Assembly (NCBI GenBank): GCA_963921935.1 | Contig: OY998176.1 | Span: forward strand, 175,952,445 to 176,016,444 | Source of the DNA: Galeruca laticollis | Taxonomy: Eukaryota; Arthropoda; Insecta; Coleoptera; Chrysomelidae | Length of the DNA stretch: 64,000 bases | Direction of reading: 5' to 3' | Shown: positions 46,456-58,951 of the stretch, one piece after another | Position numbering within the stretch: the stretch's first letter is position 1 | Layout of the letters: the number at the start of each line of letters is the position of its first letter | Notes under the pieces: model-generated | Database searches by the model: none | Told to the model about the DNA's origin: nothing | The model's input: only the letters and a program-made list of their open reading frames with translations | Translations under genes and position numbers: made by a program

Positions 46456-46460
<5 letters not shown>

Positions 46461-46524
<64 letters not shown>
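46461..46524. repeat. (TA)32 microsatellite
   Basis: 64 bases of uninterrupted TA. Confidence 0.98.
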
Positions 46525-46526
<2 letters not shown>

Positions 46527-46586
46527 TATAAACTGTCCATAATGAGGACTATCCTAATTACTTTTGTTACGAAAAATTAAGCAAAA

Positions 46587-46845
46587 ATGCTGAGAAATAC
46601 AAAAAACAAAATGTTAAGAAAACAAACTAAACCTACGACATTTGACAAAGGTGATTTGGTGTTAATAAAACATTTGAGAGTACCTAACAGGTACAATAAC
46701 GTTTGTAAAAAAGTTGCAGCCATATTTAGAGGTCCCATTCGAAATTCTAACCGAAAACGGTATAAACAGTTATGAATTAATATATCCAGGTACTAAATAT
46801 TAAAGGGATTTGAACTTATCGTAGCAAATTTTGAAGAGAATAAGA
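46587..46845 (+). pseudogene. Gypsy-type integrase C-terminal fragment
   Basis: The frame reads TFDKGDLVLIKHLRVPNR then KKVAAIFRGPI; after a one-base change it continues as FEILTENGINSYELIYPGTKY. KGDLVLI...GPFEI...YEL is the C-terminal module of gypsy integrases. It lies on the strand opposite to the surrounding degenerate LTR element, so it is probably a separate insertion or an inverted piece. Nothing of the catalytic core is present. Confidence 0.55.
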
Positions 46846-46859
46846 CACGAATATATGAA

Positions 46860-48760
46860 ATTTGTAACTTTGTAAAATAACAAATAGAGATTACTTTCTT
46901 CAGACAGATAGAATTATCATTTTCACGTGTAATAATAAGTAAGAAATATATCTCATATCAAATCAAACACCTATGATATCAATTATCCTTATAACTATAT
47001 AAATACATCAGTAATATTGAAAGTAGTTACCTTAAATTTCAGAATGTAAACATTGTGAGTCATAAATTTTAATTCATTTCCTTGGTAAATTATAAATTCA
47101 CTTTCTTATTAGCAGCACAGATGATGACTTGTATATTTTATCTAGAATATCAAAATGAATCTGAAAAGAACATAAAGTTATTATTAGACAATAATAAACA
47201 GGATATTTGATACTAATATACAGACAAGTTATCACATTTGTTGAAATGAAACTGAAATGTCAATACAAACTTCTTGTCATGTAGCATAGAATAAAGATAT
47301 CAGAAATATATTCAACCGCAGAAGTATTTAGGTTTGGAATTATTGATTATTTTAAAAGCATATAGGATGTTTGGAAAAGTGTAACTGTATCAAATAATAG
47401 GCCAAATTTATATGAGATAATTGTTGAATCAAATATAAGAAATGAATTGGAATGCATTATGAAAGATTTTAAGGAGGTAATGATTGTAAATTCATTGATA
47501 TTTAAATTTAAAGTTGGATAAATATAATCATTGTATATAAATATAAGGTATATTTTTGGAAATATTTCACATGTAAATAGGTGTAAGGAATTATTTTGAA
47601 ATTTTACATAAACAGTTAATAACAATAGGAATAAGAGAAAGACAATTAAATTAAATATTAAACATTAAATAAAAAAGACTATGATATATCTAGTAACTTG
47701 CTAGTGTTTTGTTTGAAAATAACAAAGCTAGCAACAAAAGTTTTGTTGATTGAAAAAACAAGAAGTGTGTTGGGTGATGTGCAAGCAAATGGACATGTAA
47801 GAAATTTTTCTTAAAATTTAATTAAAAATATGTGGAAATTATTTGATATTAAAGTTAAAACCTAATACAAATGCTAAATTATAACCTTAGAAACATTTAT
47901 AGCAGAAAATATCAGTAAATAGTAATTATTTGTGAAAAATACAGATAATTGAAATTTGAGAAGGGACGCTATACGTAAATTTTAATCAAGTGACCACATT
48001 ACAGTCTTAAATACTAGATAAAAAACATTTATTATCATCATAGAAACATTCTAAGTCAAATTTAACGAACAATTTAATGAATTATCTCGACTTACCTGCT
48101 ATACAAACAATAGAGTTTGTTTTCACGAGTTGAAGAGATTCCAGCTTCATTCCAGGGGAGAACAGGAACAGAGTGAACAAAGAAACTTTCAAGTGTTGTG
48201 AACAGGTTAGTGTATAAATAATTTTATATGGTTAACCATTTTAAAAAATTCAGACATACATTACTAATTTGGCCAAATTTCACCACGAATAATTTTGTTT
48301 AACAGAAGTTTTACCTTCATAATTATAATATTTTGCAATTTGATGTCTATCCGTAATTATATGAACTAAATTTTGACTCTTCTGAATTTTATTTACATGT
48401 CATATGCTAAAGATAGAAAAAGGAGTGATATCATAGAGGTCGAATGGGTATGTTCCACATAACTACTCACAGCTTTTGGAGGAGATAATGTTAATGCAAT
48501 ATTTAGAAAATACAAATTTCATATATTTCAATTTAACCCGGAATCCCACGGGAGTAGAGTGTTCTCATGTTCTCCATTAATTAATAAGAAATAAAAAAAA
48601 TATTAATAAATTACCCTGAGCTAGGTATTTAATTCAAACCATAGACAAACAAACAATAATTAAAAAAAACATAGACAAAATATATACATAGATAAATTAA
48701 ATTTAATAAATAAATCAAACATTAAAGTAAAACTGTATTAATATATTATAAATATATTAT
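46860..48760. other. Gene-free AT-rich stretch
   Basis: No domain-bearing ORF. The 92-codon minus ORF at 47347-47625 is low complexity. If pol of the degenerate LTR element was here, it is no longer readable. Confidence 0.5.
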
Positions 48761-48762
48761 CA

Positions 48763-48764
<2 letters not shown>

Positions 48765-48807
<43 letters not shown>
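48765..48807. repeat. (TA)n microsatellite
   Basis: 43 bases of uninterrupted TA. Confidence 0.95.
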
Positions 48808-48810
<3 letters not shown>

Positions 48811-49559
48811 ATATTGTCTACTTACTAAAATATTAATTTTCTTATTTTTTTAATTTCCAATATAATTCTAATTTTGTAATTTCTCAGTCTTTACTTTAAA
48901 TTTACAATTTGCTTAAATACTTAATTTACCTCTATTTCTTCCTTTTATTACATAATAAAATTTCACTAACGATTATATTTCAGATCTACTTTTCTCCATA
49001 TTATATCGTTTTAATAAATATGTATGTCATATAATTTCATTTATTTAATTTCTTCTTTAAAAATCTCATTTACTCCCTCCACCCTACCATTAGTATTCAC
49101 AACTATCCTTTGAATACCCTCTACATATCATATATTAAATTTCATTTTAACTATTTTTTTATATAAATTTTCAACCAATGTCATACACAATTCTCTTCTT
49201 AAATTTTCCTCAGTTGTCTTATTCTAATTTCTCTGCTGTCTTCTATTCAGTCGACAATGTGTTTTATATTCACCAATTGTTTTAAATTGTTTCCATTTTC
49301 TTGTTTGCTGTTATCTAACTTCTTAATTGCCTTTTCATATCTATTTTCCTCCATATTTTCTCTCAAATTTTTTTAACCATTTCCATGTGTTCAGTAAAAT
49401 TGTCCAATTTCTGTTCATTTTCTCGTGTATTCAATTTCCTACGGTCTCTACTTCTCTTATAATTTGTACTACTTCTTCTTGTTTAGATCTTATCTGGGCT
49501 TTTAACATTTCTCTTAGATTATCATTCATCTCTCTTATAACTCTGTTGTTTTCTTCTAT

Positions 49560-49840
49560 TTTCCTATTATTTTCTTCAAATTTCTTGTCCAATTTCATAC
49601 AATTTCATTCAAGTTTCTCGTTTCTGATTATTTTCCTCAAGTTTATTGCATAATTTCTGATTATTTTCTCTCATATCCTCTTTTATACCTCGTTCCATAC
49701 TCTGTATATTTTCTTTATTCTCTCTCAAATCATCTTTCACACTTTGTATATTATTTGCAATTAACTCCATAAACATATTCATTTGACATTCTTACTGTCT
49801 TACTGTACTCATCTCTGTTTCTCCTGACATTTCAACTCGC
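49560..49840 (-). pseudogene. Gag N-terminal coiled-coil remnant
   Basis: On minus, downstream of the primer-site word, the sequence opens MSGETEMSTVRQ, stops, and continues in pieces: MNMFMELIANNIQSVKDDL, RENKENIQSMERGIKEDM, RENNQKLCNKLEENNQK. The heptad-like, Asn/Glu/Lys-rich helix resembles the gag N-terminus of some insect gypsy elements. Stops follow and no capsid region is clear. Confidence 0.45.
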
Positions 49841-49971
49841 GTCCGCTTGTTCACCTTTATCTCTCCTGTTCCTTCCAAACTTACTATCTTTCCATCTCGC
49901 ATTTACACCTTTTATCTTGTACTCAACTTTTTACTAAATTCTGTTAAAACTTAATAATCTGACTTTTCTTT

Positions 49972-49989
49972 GCCCCGCGTTGGGCGCCA
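49972..49989 (-). other. Putative primer binding site
   Basis: On minus TGGCGCCCAACGCGGGGC, a retroelement-type primer site beginning TGGCGCCC, directly after AATAAT (end of a putative LTR starting at 49990 on plus). Confidence 0.6.
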
Positions 49990-51371
49990 ATTATTATGGT
50001 TTAAATTATTAAATACTTCAATAAAGTTATTATTTTTGTTTTATTTCAAAATTTTCCCGTACTATAGGTATCTGCTCAGTCGATATAAATTTCTCAACTT
50101 TGTACTATTGCTCTCAATAGGGTACAGTTCTAATCCTTATTACCATTGTTAAAATTTAAATAAATTATCCCATTCTCTTTGTGTTGTTCTGTCTATGAGT
50201 TCAATTTGATAGCTGTTTTTTTAAGAAATTCCTTTGGATAGATGTTAGAATTCAGTTATACAAATATTATATCAATTATTCACAAAATTTATTATTTTTA
50301 AATCACTCAATGCGTTTTCTTTTTTAAATTTACAGAATTAATATAGAAAAATGTCATTGCCGAAATTACAAATTTATATAGATTCGACACCTTTCTACTG
50401 ACAACCAAGATAAACGTAGATATTCCGAAACTCCAATCTTGAAATGTCCATGGATATTGTGCTGTTACACTTCAGAACCACTGATAGCTACCCCTTTCGG
50501 GAAACTGGGCCGATTTCTCCCCGGAGATTCTTTCCAGATAGCAAACAATAACTGCTTTTATAATTTTTTCTAATTTTCTTTTACTTTATCAAAATCTTTA
50601 CTATTTGGTATAATATTATATCTTGTGAACTTATATAGGAAAATATTAAAATCAATTGTTTTAAACCTTCTTTCTCAACGTGTTCCTAATGACACTTCTC
50701 TCAAAAATTCCAATTTTTACTGCCTTGTCTATTTCATCCTTTCTTCTTTTTAATTCTGTGGCAACCCATAATAAAATTTCTAAATTATTCCATAATATGT
50801 GTCCCTATATTAATAATGAAAAACTCTCTTGCTAACATATCCAGTTCAACACAAAGTTAGAATATTATATTGTTATTATAAAATTTAAATATGTAAGATC
50901 CTATTACAACTCTCTCCATATAAAAAATGGCATACCATTTCAATATATGTATATACTTATATATTAGATTTTTCATTTTTATACAAGTAAACAAACCAAT
51001 AATTTATTATATCAAAAACATTAGAACTTGCAATAAAGCCAGATGCTCTCGTGTCTGAGTTATCTATCTGATTTGACTTTAAAAGAGTGGAGCTTTGATC
51101 GATAATTATAAACATCTCTCTCCCGTCTCCGACAATTCAATTACTTTAATCTAGTAGCGCTTTCCTCTCTACTCGAATCAAACAAAGGTCGAGACAGTCT
51201 TTAATGTTAATCGAAGTGACATACTTCTTACATTTCCACTCATGTTACTTGCTGATTTTTGTTGATAGAAATTTATTCCGCGAACATTTTGTTCATGTTT
51301 CTAATACACTTAGGTATAACTTTTTCAAAAATTGAATAGGTGAGGCTTTTACTTGATGAAGATCCATACTG

Positions 51372-52758
51372 AACGATGAAATAAAACAATATAGTTTGTT
51401 TAAATCTTCATTTATTTGAACTAATGTTCAATTTAAACTTGTTGACGCGTTTCACTAACACAGTAGCTTTGTCAAAACGAATGAAGGTAAAATATAAAAA
51501 TGTCTTAATATATACAGTGCTAAGTCTATTTACTAAGGTTAACAATGGTATTGAAAGAAATTACCTGGAAATTCATTCACTACAAACATTCTTAAGCTAT
51601 CTTCTAGGTAAAGAGGTTCAATAAAGGAGACTGATTGATATATATTTGGTTGTTAAGGAGATTACCTGAATATTTATTTTTGTTAATCTCTAGGGCCTGT
51701 AATAAATTTAAACTAAAGGATTTACCGACTACATGGAGAATTTCAAAATTTGGGTCGAAAATGTGTTGGTTTTCTAATAAATGATTTGAATAGTTAGAAT
51801 CTAATTTTTTGTTGTCATAGCTACGTTTGTGTTCCGAAATTCTAGTTTTAAAATTTCTAAAAATTCTACCGATATAAATTTTATCACAATTGTCATTACC
51901 ACATTTTAATTTATAAACTCCTGATTTGTTTAATTTTGAAGATTTAGATTTATTATTTTTAATGAATTTGGATGAATTGTGATCAGTTTTAAAGGAAATA
52001 TTCTGTCTGAAGTTTCTAAAAATGATTTAATTTTTAAGGATGGTGTTCCAAAGTATGTTGAGCTTTTAAATTGTTTATTATTTTTATCTGAAGGGAATAC
52101 TTGTTCTAAAGTCTGTTTTTTATCTTTTTATTCATGATATTGTCAATTAAATTTGAATCGTAATTATTATTAACTGCTATTTGTTTTATGATATTTAATT
52201 CTTTGGTATAATTATTAATATTTAATGGGACTGTTAAGAGTCTGTGTATCATACTATTGAAAGCTGCTAGTTTATGACTGAATGGGTGGACCGAACTATT
52301 ATGAATTGTAATATCTGTATGTGATGGTTTATGAAATATAGAAAAATCATGTTTATTATTTATATTTGAAATTGTAAGGTCTAGAAAGTTTATAGACTTA
52401 TTTTGTTCAAGTTCTACGGTGAATTTGATATTATTGTGAATCGAGTTTATGTAAGTAATGAAGCTCTCTAATTGTCTATTTGTACCGATGAAGCTAGCTT
52501 ATACGTCGTCCACATATCGGTGCCAGTACATACATTTTTTACTAAGGGGGTGTACATGAATTATTTTTTCTATATTATCCATAAAAATTTCTGCTAGTAG
52601 GAGGCTGAGAGAGTTGCCCATAATCAAACCATCTTTACTGCTATAAACCTCTCCATTGAAATGAAAATAATTTTGATTCAAACACACTTTTAATAAAGTA
52701 ATGATATCAGAGTGGATTATAGGATTAACATTATTGTATGTGAGCAAGTTATCAACAA
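51372..52758 (-). mobile_element. Penelope-like element, inverted 5'-truncated copy
   Basis: This is the reverse complement of the 3' half of the copy to its right (RT from the LLTYNN segment onward, GIY-YIG and 3' UTR), ending at the junction at 52758. The longest open part (52499-52747) covers RT up to MYWHRYVDDV, where a stop follows. The arrangement, a partial inverted copy joined to the 5' end of a longer copy, is a known feature of Penelope-like elements (pseudo-LTRs). Confidence 0.85.
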
Positions 52759-55139
52759 GAGCCTCATCTATTAAATTTTTGAAGAAAGCTGATATCAGCT
52801 ATTTGGCTATATGGTATTTTAAATTACTGTTAAAAAGTGCAGTGTGTACGCAAAATTTGTGGTATTTCGGGCAGTGTTCCAGAAATCATGTATTCCCTAG
52901 ATACATGAAATTAAAAACAGACAACAAGAGCAGTCCAGCCAACAAAGCCAGTATCTATGGCAAAGAAAAATGGTTAACAGAAGAAAAGAACATTCAGTAT
53001 AGTAAGAGATCTATTTTTAGTATTTATGTTAAGGTAATTCATTCACAACTATCACATATACTACATCCCATAGAGTTTGACATTTTAGATAGGGACATAA
53101 GAGATGAAATTAAAGTAATTATTCACAAACAGTACCAAGGACAAAAACGTGAATTAAAGTCATTATTAACCAACAAACCAGTATCAAGAAACCCACAAAC
53201 CAAATTCTCAGAACATAAATTTTTTAATAGATTCGTCAATCTTTCGAATACAATTTTTTCAGATGAAGAAATTCAATTATTACAAGAAGGTTTTAATCAT
53301 AATATTCAACTCACATGTTCATTGGATAACTTCAACAAACTAGGTATAGAAACAGAAATTAATTTGTATAATTTTCCAAATAATTTTAATATAAAACATA
53401 AAGCTTCAGAAATTATTAAAAAATAATTCGTCGAGTTTAACGAACCCAATTTTGCATTATCAGTCGCCAAATCAATTCAACAAAAATCAAAGTCAAATAG
53501 TCTTATTTTCACAAAAGCAGATGAAGGAAATACGGTAATAGCATTACCTAAAGAAGATTATATATTAAAAACCAACAATTTTATTCAGGCAAGCAATTTT
53601 GAGACCCTTAAAAAAGACCCAACTAATAAATTTCAGAGAGAAATAAAATTAGCAGTAGATAACGTTAAATCAAAAATTAACGATAAAGAAAAATATAAAT
53701 TATTTTTACCCAATCCGCAACACCCTGAACTTTATTCATTAATTAAACTCCATAAAGAGGGGTACCCAATCAGGCCAGTTGTTTATTATATCACAGCACC
53801 TTCATTCAAAATTTCAGAGATTCTCATAGATGTCATTTCTAAATATTGTTCATTCATACCTCGATTTTCAGTTAAAAACTCAACGGAATTAATAAATAAT
53901 ATTGAAGATATAATACTACCCCATAATTCTAAATTCATATCGTTCGATTTAATAAATCTATTCCCTAGTATACCTCCTAAAGAAACTATAACTTTTGTTG
54001 ATAAATTGCTCACATACAATAATGTTAATCCTATAATTCACTCTGATATCATTACTTTATTAAAAGTGTGTTTGAATCAAAATTATTCTCATTTCAATGG
54101 AGAGGTTTATAGCAGTAAAGATGGTTTGATTTTGGGCAACCCTCTCAGCCCCCTACTAGCAGAAATTTTCATGGATAATATAGAAAAATAATTCATGAAC
54201 ACCCCCTTAGTAAAAAAAAATATGTACTGGCACCGATATGTGGACGACATTTTAGCTAGCTTCATCGGTACAAATAGACAATTAGAGAGCTTCATTACTT
54301 ACATAAACTCCATTCACAATAATATCAAATTTACCGTAGAACTTGAACAAAATAAGTCTATAAACTTTCTAGACCTTACAATTTCAAATATAAATAATAA
54401 ACATGATTTTTCTATATTTCATAAACCATCACATACAGATATTACAATTCATAATAGTTCGGTCCACCCATTCAGTCATAAACTAGCAGATTTCAATAGT
54501 ATGATACACAGACTCTTAACAGTCCCATTAAATATTAATAATGATACCAAAGAATTAAATATCATGAAACAAATAGCAGTTAATAATAATTACGATCCAA
54601 ATTTAATTGACAATATCATAAATAAAAAGATAAAAAAACAAGTATTCCCTTCAGATAAAAATAATAAACAATTTGAAAGCTTAACATACTTTGGAACAGC
54701 ATCCTTAAAAATCAAATCATTTTTAGAAACTTTAGACATGAATATTTCCTTTAAAACTGATCACAATTTATCCAAATTCATTAAAAATAATAAATCTAAA
54801 TCTTCAAAATTAAACAAATCAGGATTTTTTAAATTAAAATGTGGTAATGACAATTGTGATAAAATTTATTTCGGTAGAACTTTTAGAAATTTTAAAACTA
54901 GAATTTCGGAACACAAACGTAGCTATGATAACAAAAAATTAGATTCTAACTATTCAAATCATTTATTAGAAAACCAACACATTTTCGACCCAAATTTTGA
55001 AATTCTCCATGTAGTCGGTAAATCCTTTAGTTTAAATTTATTACAGGCCCTAGAGATTAACAAAAATAAATATTCAGGTAATTTCCTTAACGACCAAATA
55101 TATATCAATCAGTCTCCTTTATTGAACCTCTTTACCTAG
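52759..55139 (+). pseudogene. Penelope-type RT with GIY-YIG endonuclease, two stops
   Basis: One frame runs throughout, with TAA at 53424-53426 and 54189-54191. The N-terminal part has CSRNHVFPRYMKLKT and HKFFNRFVNLSNTIFSDEE. RT follows with KADEGNTVIALPKEDY, YSLIKLHKEGYPIRPVV, FDLINLFPSIP, LGNPLSPLLAEIF and WHRYVDDILASF (catalytic YVDD). The C-terminal GIY-YIG nuclease shows CDKIYFGRTFRNFKTRISEH, followed by NHLLENQH. The second stop comes from one A missing in an A run (five against six in the left copy); a base gained in the next A run restores the frame, so only a few residues are changed. The natural start is uncertain because the frame crosses the junction with the inverted copy. Confidence 0.9.
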
Positions 55140-55297
55140 AAGATAGCTTAAGAATGTTTGTAGTGAATGAATTTCCAGGTACTTTCTTTCAATACCATTG
55201 TTAACCTTAGTAAATAGATTTAGCACTGTATATATTAAGACATTTTTATATTTTACCTGCATTCGTTTTGACAAAGCTACTGTGTTAGTGAAACGCG

Positions 55298-55484
55298 AAT
55301 GATATTTCGTCACTCCGAAAAATACTTTTTGAAAAACGAAAAAATTACTGTTTAAGACGTTTATTATATGCAAGTTACAAACAATCTCTCTCTTTATTAC
55401 ATGATTATTCATTTATATAGTTTTTAAAAGAAATACAACGTAAGCGAATATTATACATGGGTCAGCCATTGTCGTTTCTTAACT
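55298..55484 (-). repeat. 3' LTR of gypsy copy B
   Basis: Matches 62879-63065 with about four differences. On minus it contains TATATAAA and two AATAAA words. Confidence 0.95.
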
Positions 55485-55503
55485 CCTCCGGCCAAAGAGA
55501 AAA

Positions 55504-57230
55504 CTATGGGGTTTCTCCAGAGTTTGAGATGCCAGGAAAATTTTTGAAATCCCTTTTTTCTTGTTTCTTCTCATTTTTCTTCTTAATTTTCTTCGGTTTT
55601 CTTTTGTAAATTTTGAAGGCTACTAGGATTATGCTTAAAAAGACAATAACATATAATAATATTGTGTAAAAACTGATTTTTTTGAAATGAACAGGAGCCA
55701 AGTCCAATCTTGCTAATTTTGATTTGTCTTCTTGGAGTATGTTCTGAATGTTAGTTAATTCATCTAAATTCACTGAGTCTATTTGCACTTTATTTAAATG
55801 AAAAGAGTCTGTTTTAAAGTCTTCGTTCGAAAATTGCAATTTAGGAAGTTCTATACTTTTATATTTTGGTATATTACTTGAAAAAGTTTTTAATGTAAAA
55901 TTGTTTATTGAGACTACGCACTGGTTATTTAATTCAATTATAAAACTACCGTTTGGTGGAATGTTGTTAATGTTTTTACCACATTTTTGGATGGCCACTG
56001 TGTTAAATGGAGATATTACGATCCACTGGTTGTCTTCTATCTTCTGAATTTTTACATTATTGATAATCACTGGAATTTGTTTACATAATAAATCTCTTGA
56101 CTGAGAGTACTTAAGTAGTTGTACTTCGCAAGGAGTGTGTTGAGTAATTGGTTACTTTTGGAGATCACTACACAGGAAATCTTCTTGAGATATTTCTTTG
56201 CAGCTTTCTTCTGAGAAGGTGTAATGTTGATCGTTTAAAAGGATAAATTTGGATTGTGGTATAATCGTTTTAAAGGATTGTTTTGATGGTGTAGGTAAAG
56301 AATAGAGATGATAGTAATTATATTCTGAATTTTCGACAATTGGTATTTCTAGTATGAAAATTATATTGTTACCTTTACTATAGCCTTTGATTTCAATTAT
56401 TTTCTCAAGCAATAAAATGTTTTGCAGAGACAAATTGATTGGAAATTTGTTATTTTTGTCTATGTTTTTGCTGACTTCTAATATTTCAGAAAACAGATCG
56501 TTAGGATCAACTATTGAATTGTGAAAAGTATTAAGTTTGGCAAAACTGATTGCCGTTCCAATTTTTTCAAGTATATCATATGTTATTTGAAAACTTATAG
56601 AAAATTGTGAAACAAGTTGTTCTATTGCAAAATAGTGATAAGTTTCTACTTTATCTATATTCAAGTGTGTAATTATTTTCTGTAAATCATTGATAAGTGA
56701 ATTTAATATTAATTGGTTATGAGCTAATATTTTGGTATTACTCTCAAAGTTGTTGATAGACGATTGGAGTAAAGTTATTTGATCGTGAATAAGAGATTTC
56801 AACTTGTTTTGACTGTTAGATAAATATGTAATGGCTTCGTCATAACGCTTTGCATCATTTTGATCTAAATTTCCGGTTATAAATTTTATTGCAGATCCTA
56901 ATCCGTCAAATAATCTCTTTGATTTTGTGTTCCAAAATGGATTTAACTGGTTCAATTGAAGAGTAATCTTTTGTTCAATTAACTTGATCAGGTGATAAGA
57001 ATTTTGAAAATGTTTATTAAAATTATAAATTTCAGGTGATTTCAATAAGGAGTTTTAGAGATTATTATATTCTTCCTTTAAAGCAAGAAATTCTTTGTTA
57101 ATGTTTTTATTATCAAATATATGTATAAACGTCCAATAGTTTATTTTAATTTGTGCTATTCCTAAATGAAGAGGAAAAAGACCGGGATTATCATTTAGGT
57201 TATGGTACTGGGGTGTGTCTGGTTCTGCGT
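55504..57230 (-). pseudogene. Env of gypsy copy B, F-type, two in-frame stops
   Basis: A single frame runs from the end of integrase to just before the 3' LTR, interrupted only by TAA at 57055-57057 and 56152-56154. It encodes a fusion-type glycoprotein. A basic KSKR site is followed by LFDGLGSAIKFITGNLDQND, the cleavage/fusion-peptide region known from baculovirus F and gypsy env. Long helical segments and a Cys-containing ectodomain follow. Near the C-terminus, ISFYTILLYVIVFLSIILVA is a membrane anchor, then a very basic tail (KRKPKKIKKKNEKK). Env of such elements is normally made from a spliced RNA; no splice sites were assigned. With two stops it is not functional. Confidence 0.85.
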
Positions 57231-58922
57231 TGGCGATCCAGAGGAAGAATCTGTAATAGGAGGTTTCCTTAATTCTTTAATATGTACTATTTGTTTGTCT
57301 ATTATTTCTTTCTTATGTTTTAATGATTTTCTGGAAATTTCTACTCTATTTCTATCTAATATTTTTGTTATATTATAAGGTCCTAAAAATCTTATACTTT
57401 TTTTATTTCGATTTTTGGGGTTTCGTTTGAATACAGTTTGACCTATTTTAAATTGTATGTTTGTGCCACCTTGTATATTTGTTTTCTCTATAATTTTTTG
57501 TTTATTTTTATTAATATTTTCTCGAACATCTTTATAAATATTTTCTAATTTTTCTTTATGGTTATTAACGTAATCTGTATAAAATGAATGAGTCATAAAA
57601 ATTTCGTTAGGGTTTCTAGAATGTGTATGTCCAATGGTAAGTTCAAAAGGTGTGAAATTCGTGGCACTGTGTATTGAATTATTGTAGGCAATAATAGCAT
57701 AGTCCATTAAGTCATTTTCATTGGAATAAATATCTCTTAAAATTCTTAAATGTTCTATTAAGGTGGAATGTAATCTTTCAACTATTGAATTTGACTCGTG
57801 ATGACCAGGAGTTGTGAAGTGAACTTTTATTTTATGTAATGCCAGGAGATTTTTAACTGTTTCATTGTAAAATTCTGTACCTTTATCGACTGTTATTGAT
57901 TGGGGAATTCCAAAAGAAACCAAATATTTTATAAGTGCTTTGCTTATAACAACTGCAGATTTGCCTGGAATGAATATTGCTTGTGCAAATTTTGTGAATG
58001 CGTCAATTAATGTTAAATAACTTTTTCCGTCAAAAACGAAAACATCTATGTGAACAATTTGGAATGGTCTAGAAGCTGTTTCTGTCAACATGAGAGGAAC
58101 ATAAGGATTATGTCTTGAATATTTATTTTTTTGACAAATGGTACAATTATTAATGTAGTCTGTGACTGTATTCTTCATATTTTTCCAATAATAAAGTTTA
58201 CGTAGTTGTTCTAAAGTTTCATGGATTCCTCGATGGTTATTTTTACCTTCATGGTAGTTTTTTAAAAAAAGAATTTGTTCTTCCTGATCTTTCATAGTAT
58301 TAAGTAATTTAGTACATTTAATTAATTTCGGTCCGTTCGCAGAAAAATGTTTTAGATAAACATTATTAAAATCACGATATAAATTATCATTATGAAAGTA
58401 CATATAAAATGTATTATTTAAATCTGTATATTCAGCTATAAAACAGAAAATGAATTTTTCGTTATCTATCTCGGGAATTTTAATTTTCATTATTTTTTGA
58501 TTTTCATATGTTTCATGAGAAACATCTGTTTTTGAATATATATTTGGATAAACAAGAATTTGATGTACTTTATTATTTATCATTTCGTCTAAAATGGGTA
58601 TACCGTTACTGTTGTTATCTTTTGCTGAATGGTTTGTTATATTGTCAGAGTCGTCTAAGTCAGGTTTTGTCCAGAAGGGTTCAGGAGTGTTTAAATCATT
58701 ACGATAATTATTTTCTTGTAGTGTTGGGGGTTGTATTTGTACGTCAGATATAATGTTAACTTTTGATTGATTAGTGCTACTTGTAGAAGGTTGTGGATCT
58801 ATGGGAATATTTTCAGCAAACTGCTGTAAGAAATCTAGAATATCGTCTTGGGAATCTCCGGGGTTATTGACTATTGATTCTGTTTCTAATGCATTGATAG
58901 GATAGGAATTCGATATAAGCAA
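57195..58922 (-). CDS. Integrase of gypsy copy B
   Basis: A 575-codon open frame. After a variable linker (QPSTSSTNQSKV) comes the zinc-binding region HEGKNNHRG...INNCTICQKN (HHCC intact). The catalytic core has IVHIDVFVFDGKSYLTLIDA, VDKGTEFYNE and HHESNSIVERLHSTL, so Asp, Asp and Glu are all present. The GPY/F module appears as RFLGPYNITKIL and the protein ends after IVHIKELRKPP. The frame is separated from RT/RNase H by a TAG and by a five-base tandem duplication (GATAG twice, 58896-58905) that changes frame. Its own sequence shows no damage. Its end overlaps the env start. Confidence 0.9.
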   Translation of the reverse strand: MLISNSYPINALETESIVNNPGDSQDDILDFLQQFAENIPIDPQPSTSSTNQSKVNIISDVQIQPPTLQENNYRNDLNTPEPFWTKPDLDDSDNITNHSAKDNNSNGIPILDEMINNKVHQILVYPNIYSKTDVSHETYENQKIMKIKIPEIDNEKFIFCFIAEYTDLNNTFYMYFHNDNLYRDFNNVYLKHFSANGPKLIKCTKLLNTMKDQEEQILFLKNYHEGKNNHRGIHETLEQLRKLYYWKNMKNTVTDYINNCTICQKNKYSRHNPYVPLMLTETASRPFQIVHIDVFVFDGKSYLTLIDAFTKFAQAIFIPGKSAVVISKALIKYLVSFGIPQSITVDKGTEFYNETVKNLLALHKIKVHFTTPGHHESNSIVERLHSTLIEHLRILRDIYSNENDLMDYAIIAYNNSIHSATNFTPFELTIGHTHSRNPNEIFMTHSFYTDYVNNHKEKLENIYKDVRENINKNKQKIIEKTNIQGGTNIQFKIGQTVFKRNPKNRNKKSIRFLGPYNITKILDRNRVEISRKSLKHKKEIIDKQIVHIKELRKPPITDSSSGSPTQNQTHPSTIT

Positions 58923-58951
58923 TCGGCATTGGAATTTAATTTTCCCTTTTT

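Larger units (their letters stand above)
45640..50940 (-). mobile_element. Degenerate LTR element framed by diverged direct repeats
   Basis: Segments at 45640-46350 and 50500-50940 are direct repeats in the same order: a GGGCCGAT-TCTCCCC segment, AGCAAACAATAACTG, CAATTTTTACTG, TTTCATCCTTTCTT and ATATCCAGTTCAACAC. A primer-site word on minus at 49972-49989 lies where the right LTR would end, followed leftwards by a gag-like coiled coil. Pol is not recognisable between. Divergence, indels and TA runs make the ends uncertain. Confidence 0.5.

Noticed and set aside
47347..47625. 92-codon minus ORF
   Set aside because: Low-complexity AT-rich frame with no domain, partner or start context.
49327..49653. 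108-codon Phe/Ser-rich plus ORF
   Set aside because: Pyrimidine-rich complement of the gag-like coiled-coil remnant; low complexity.
52701..52758. ATG at 52701 as the Penelope start
   Set aside because: These codons belong to the inverted partial copy, so the apparent start is created by the junction.
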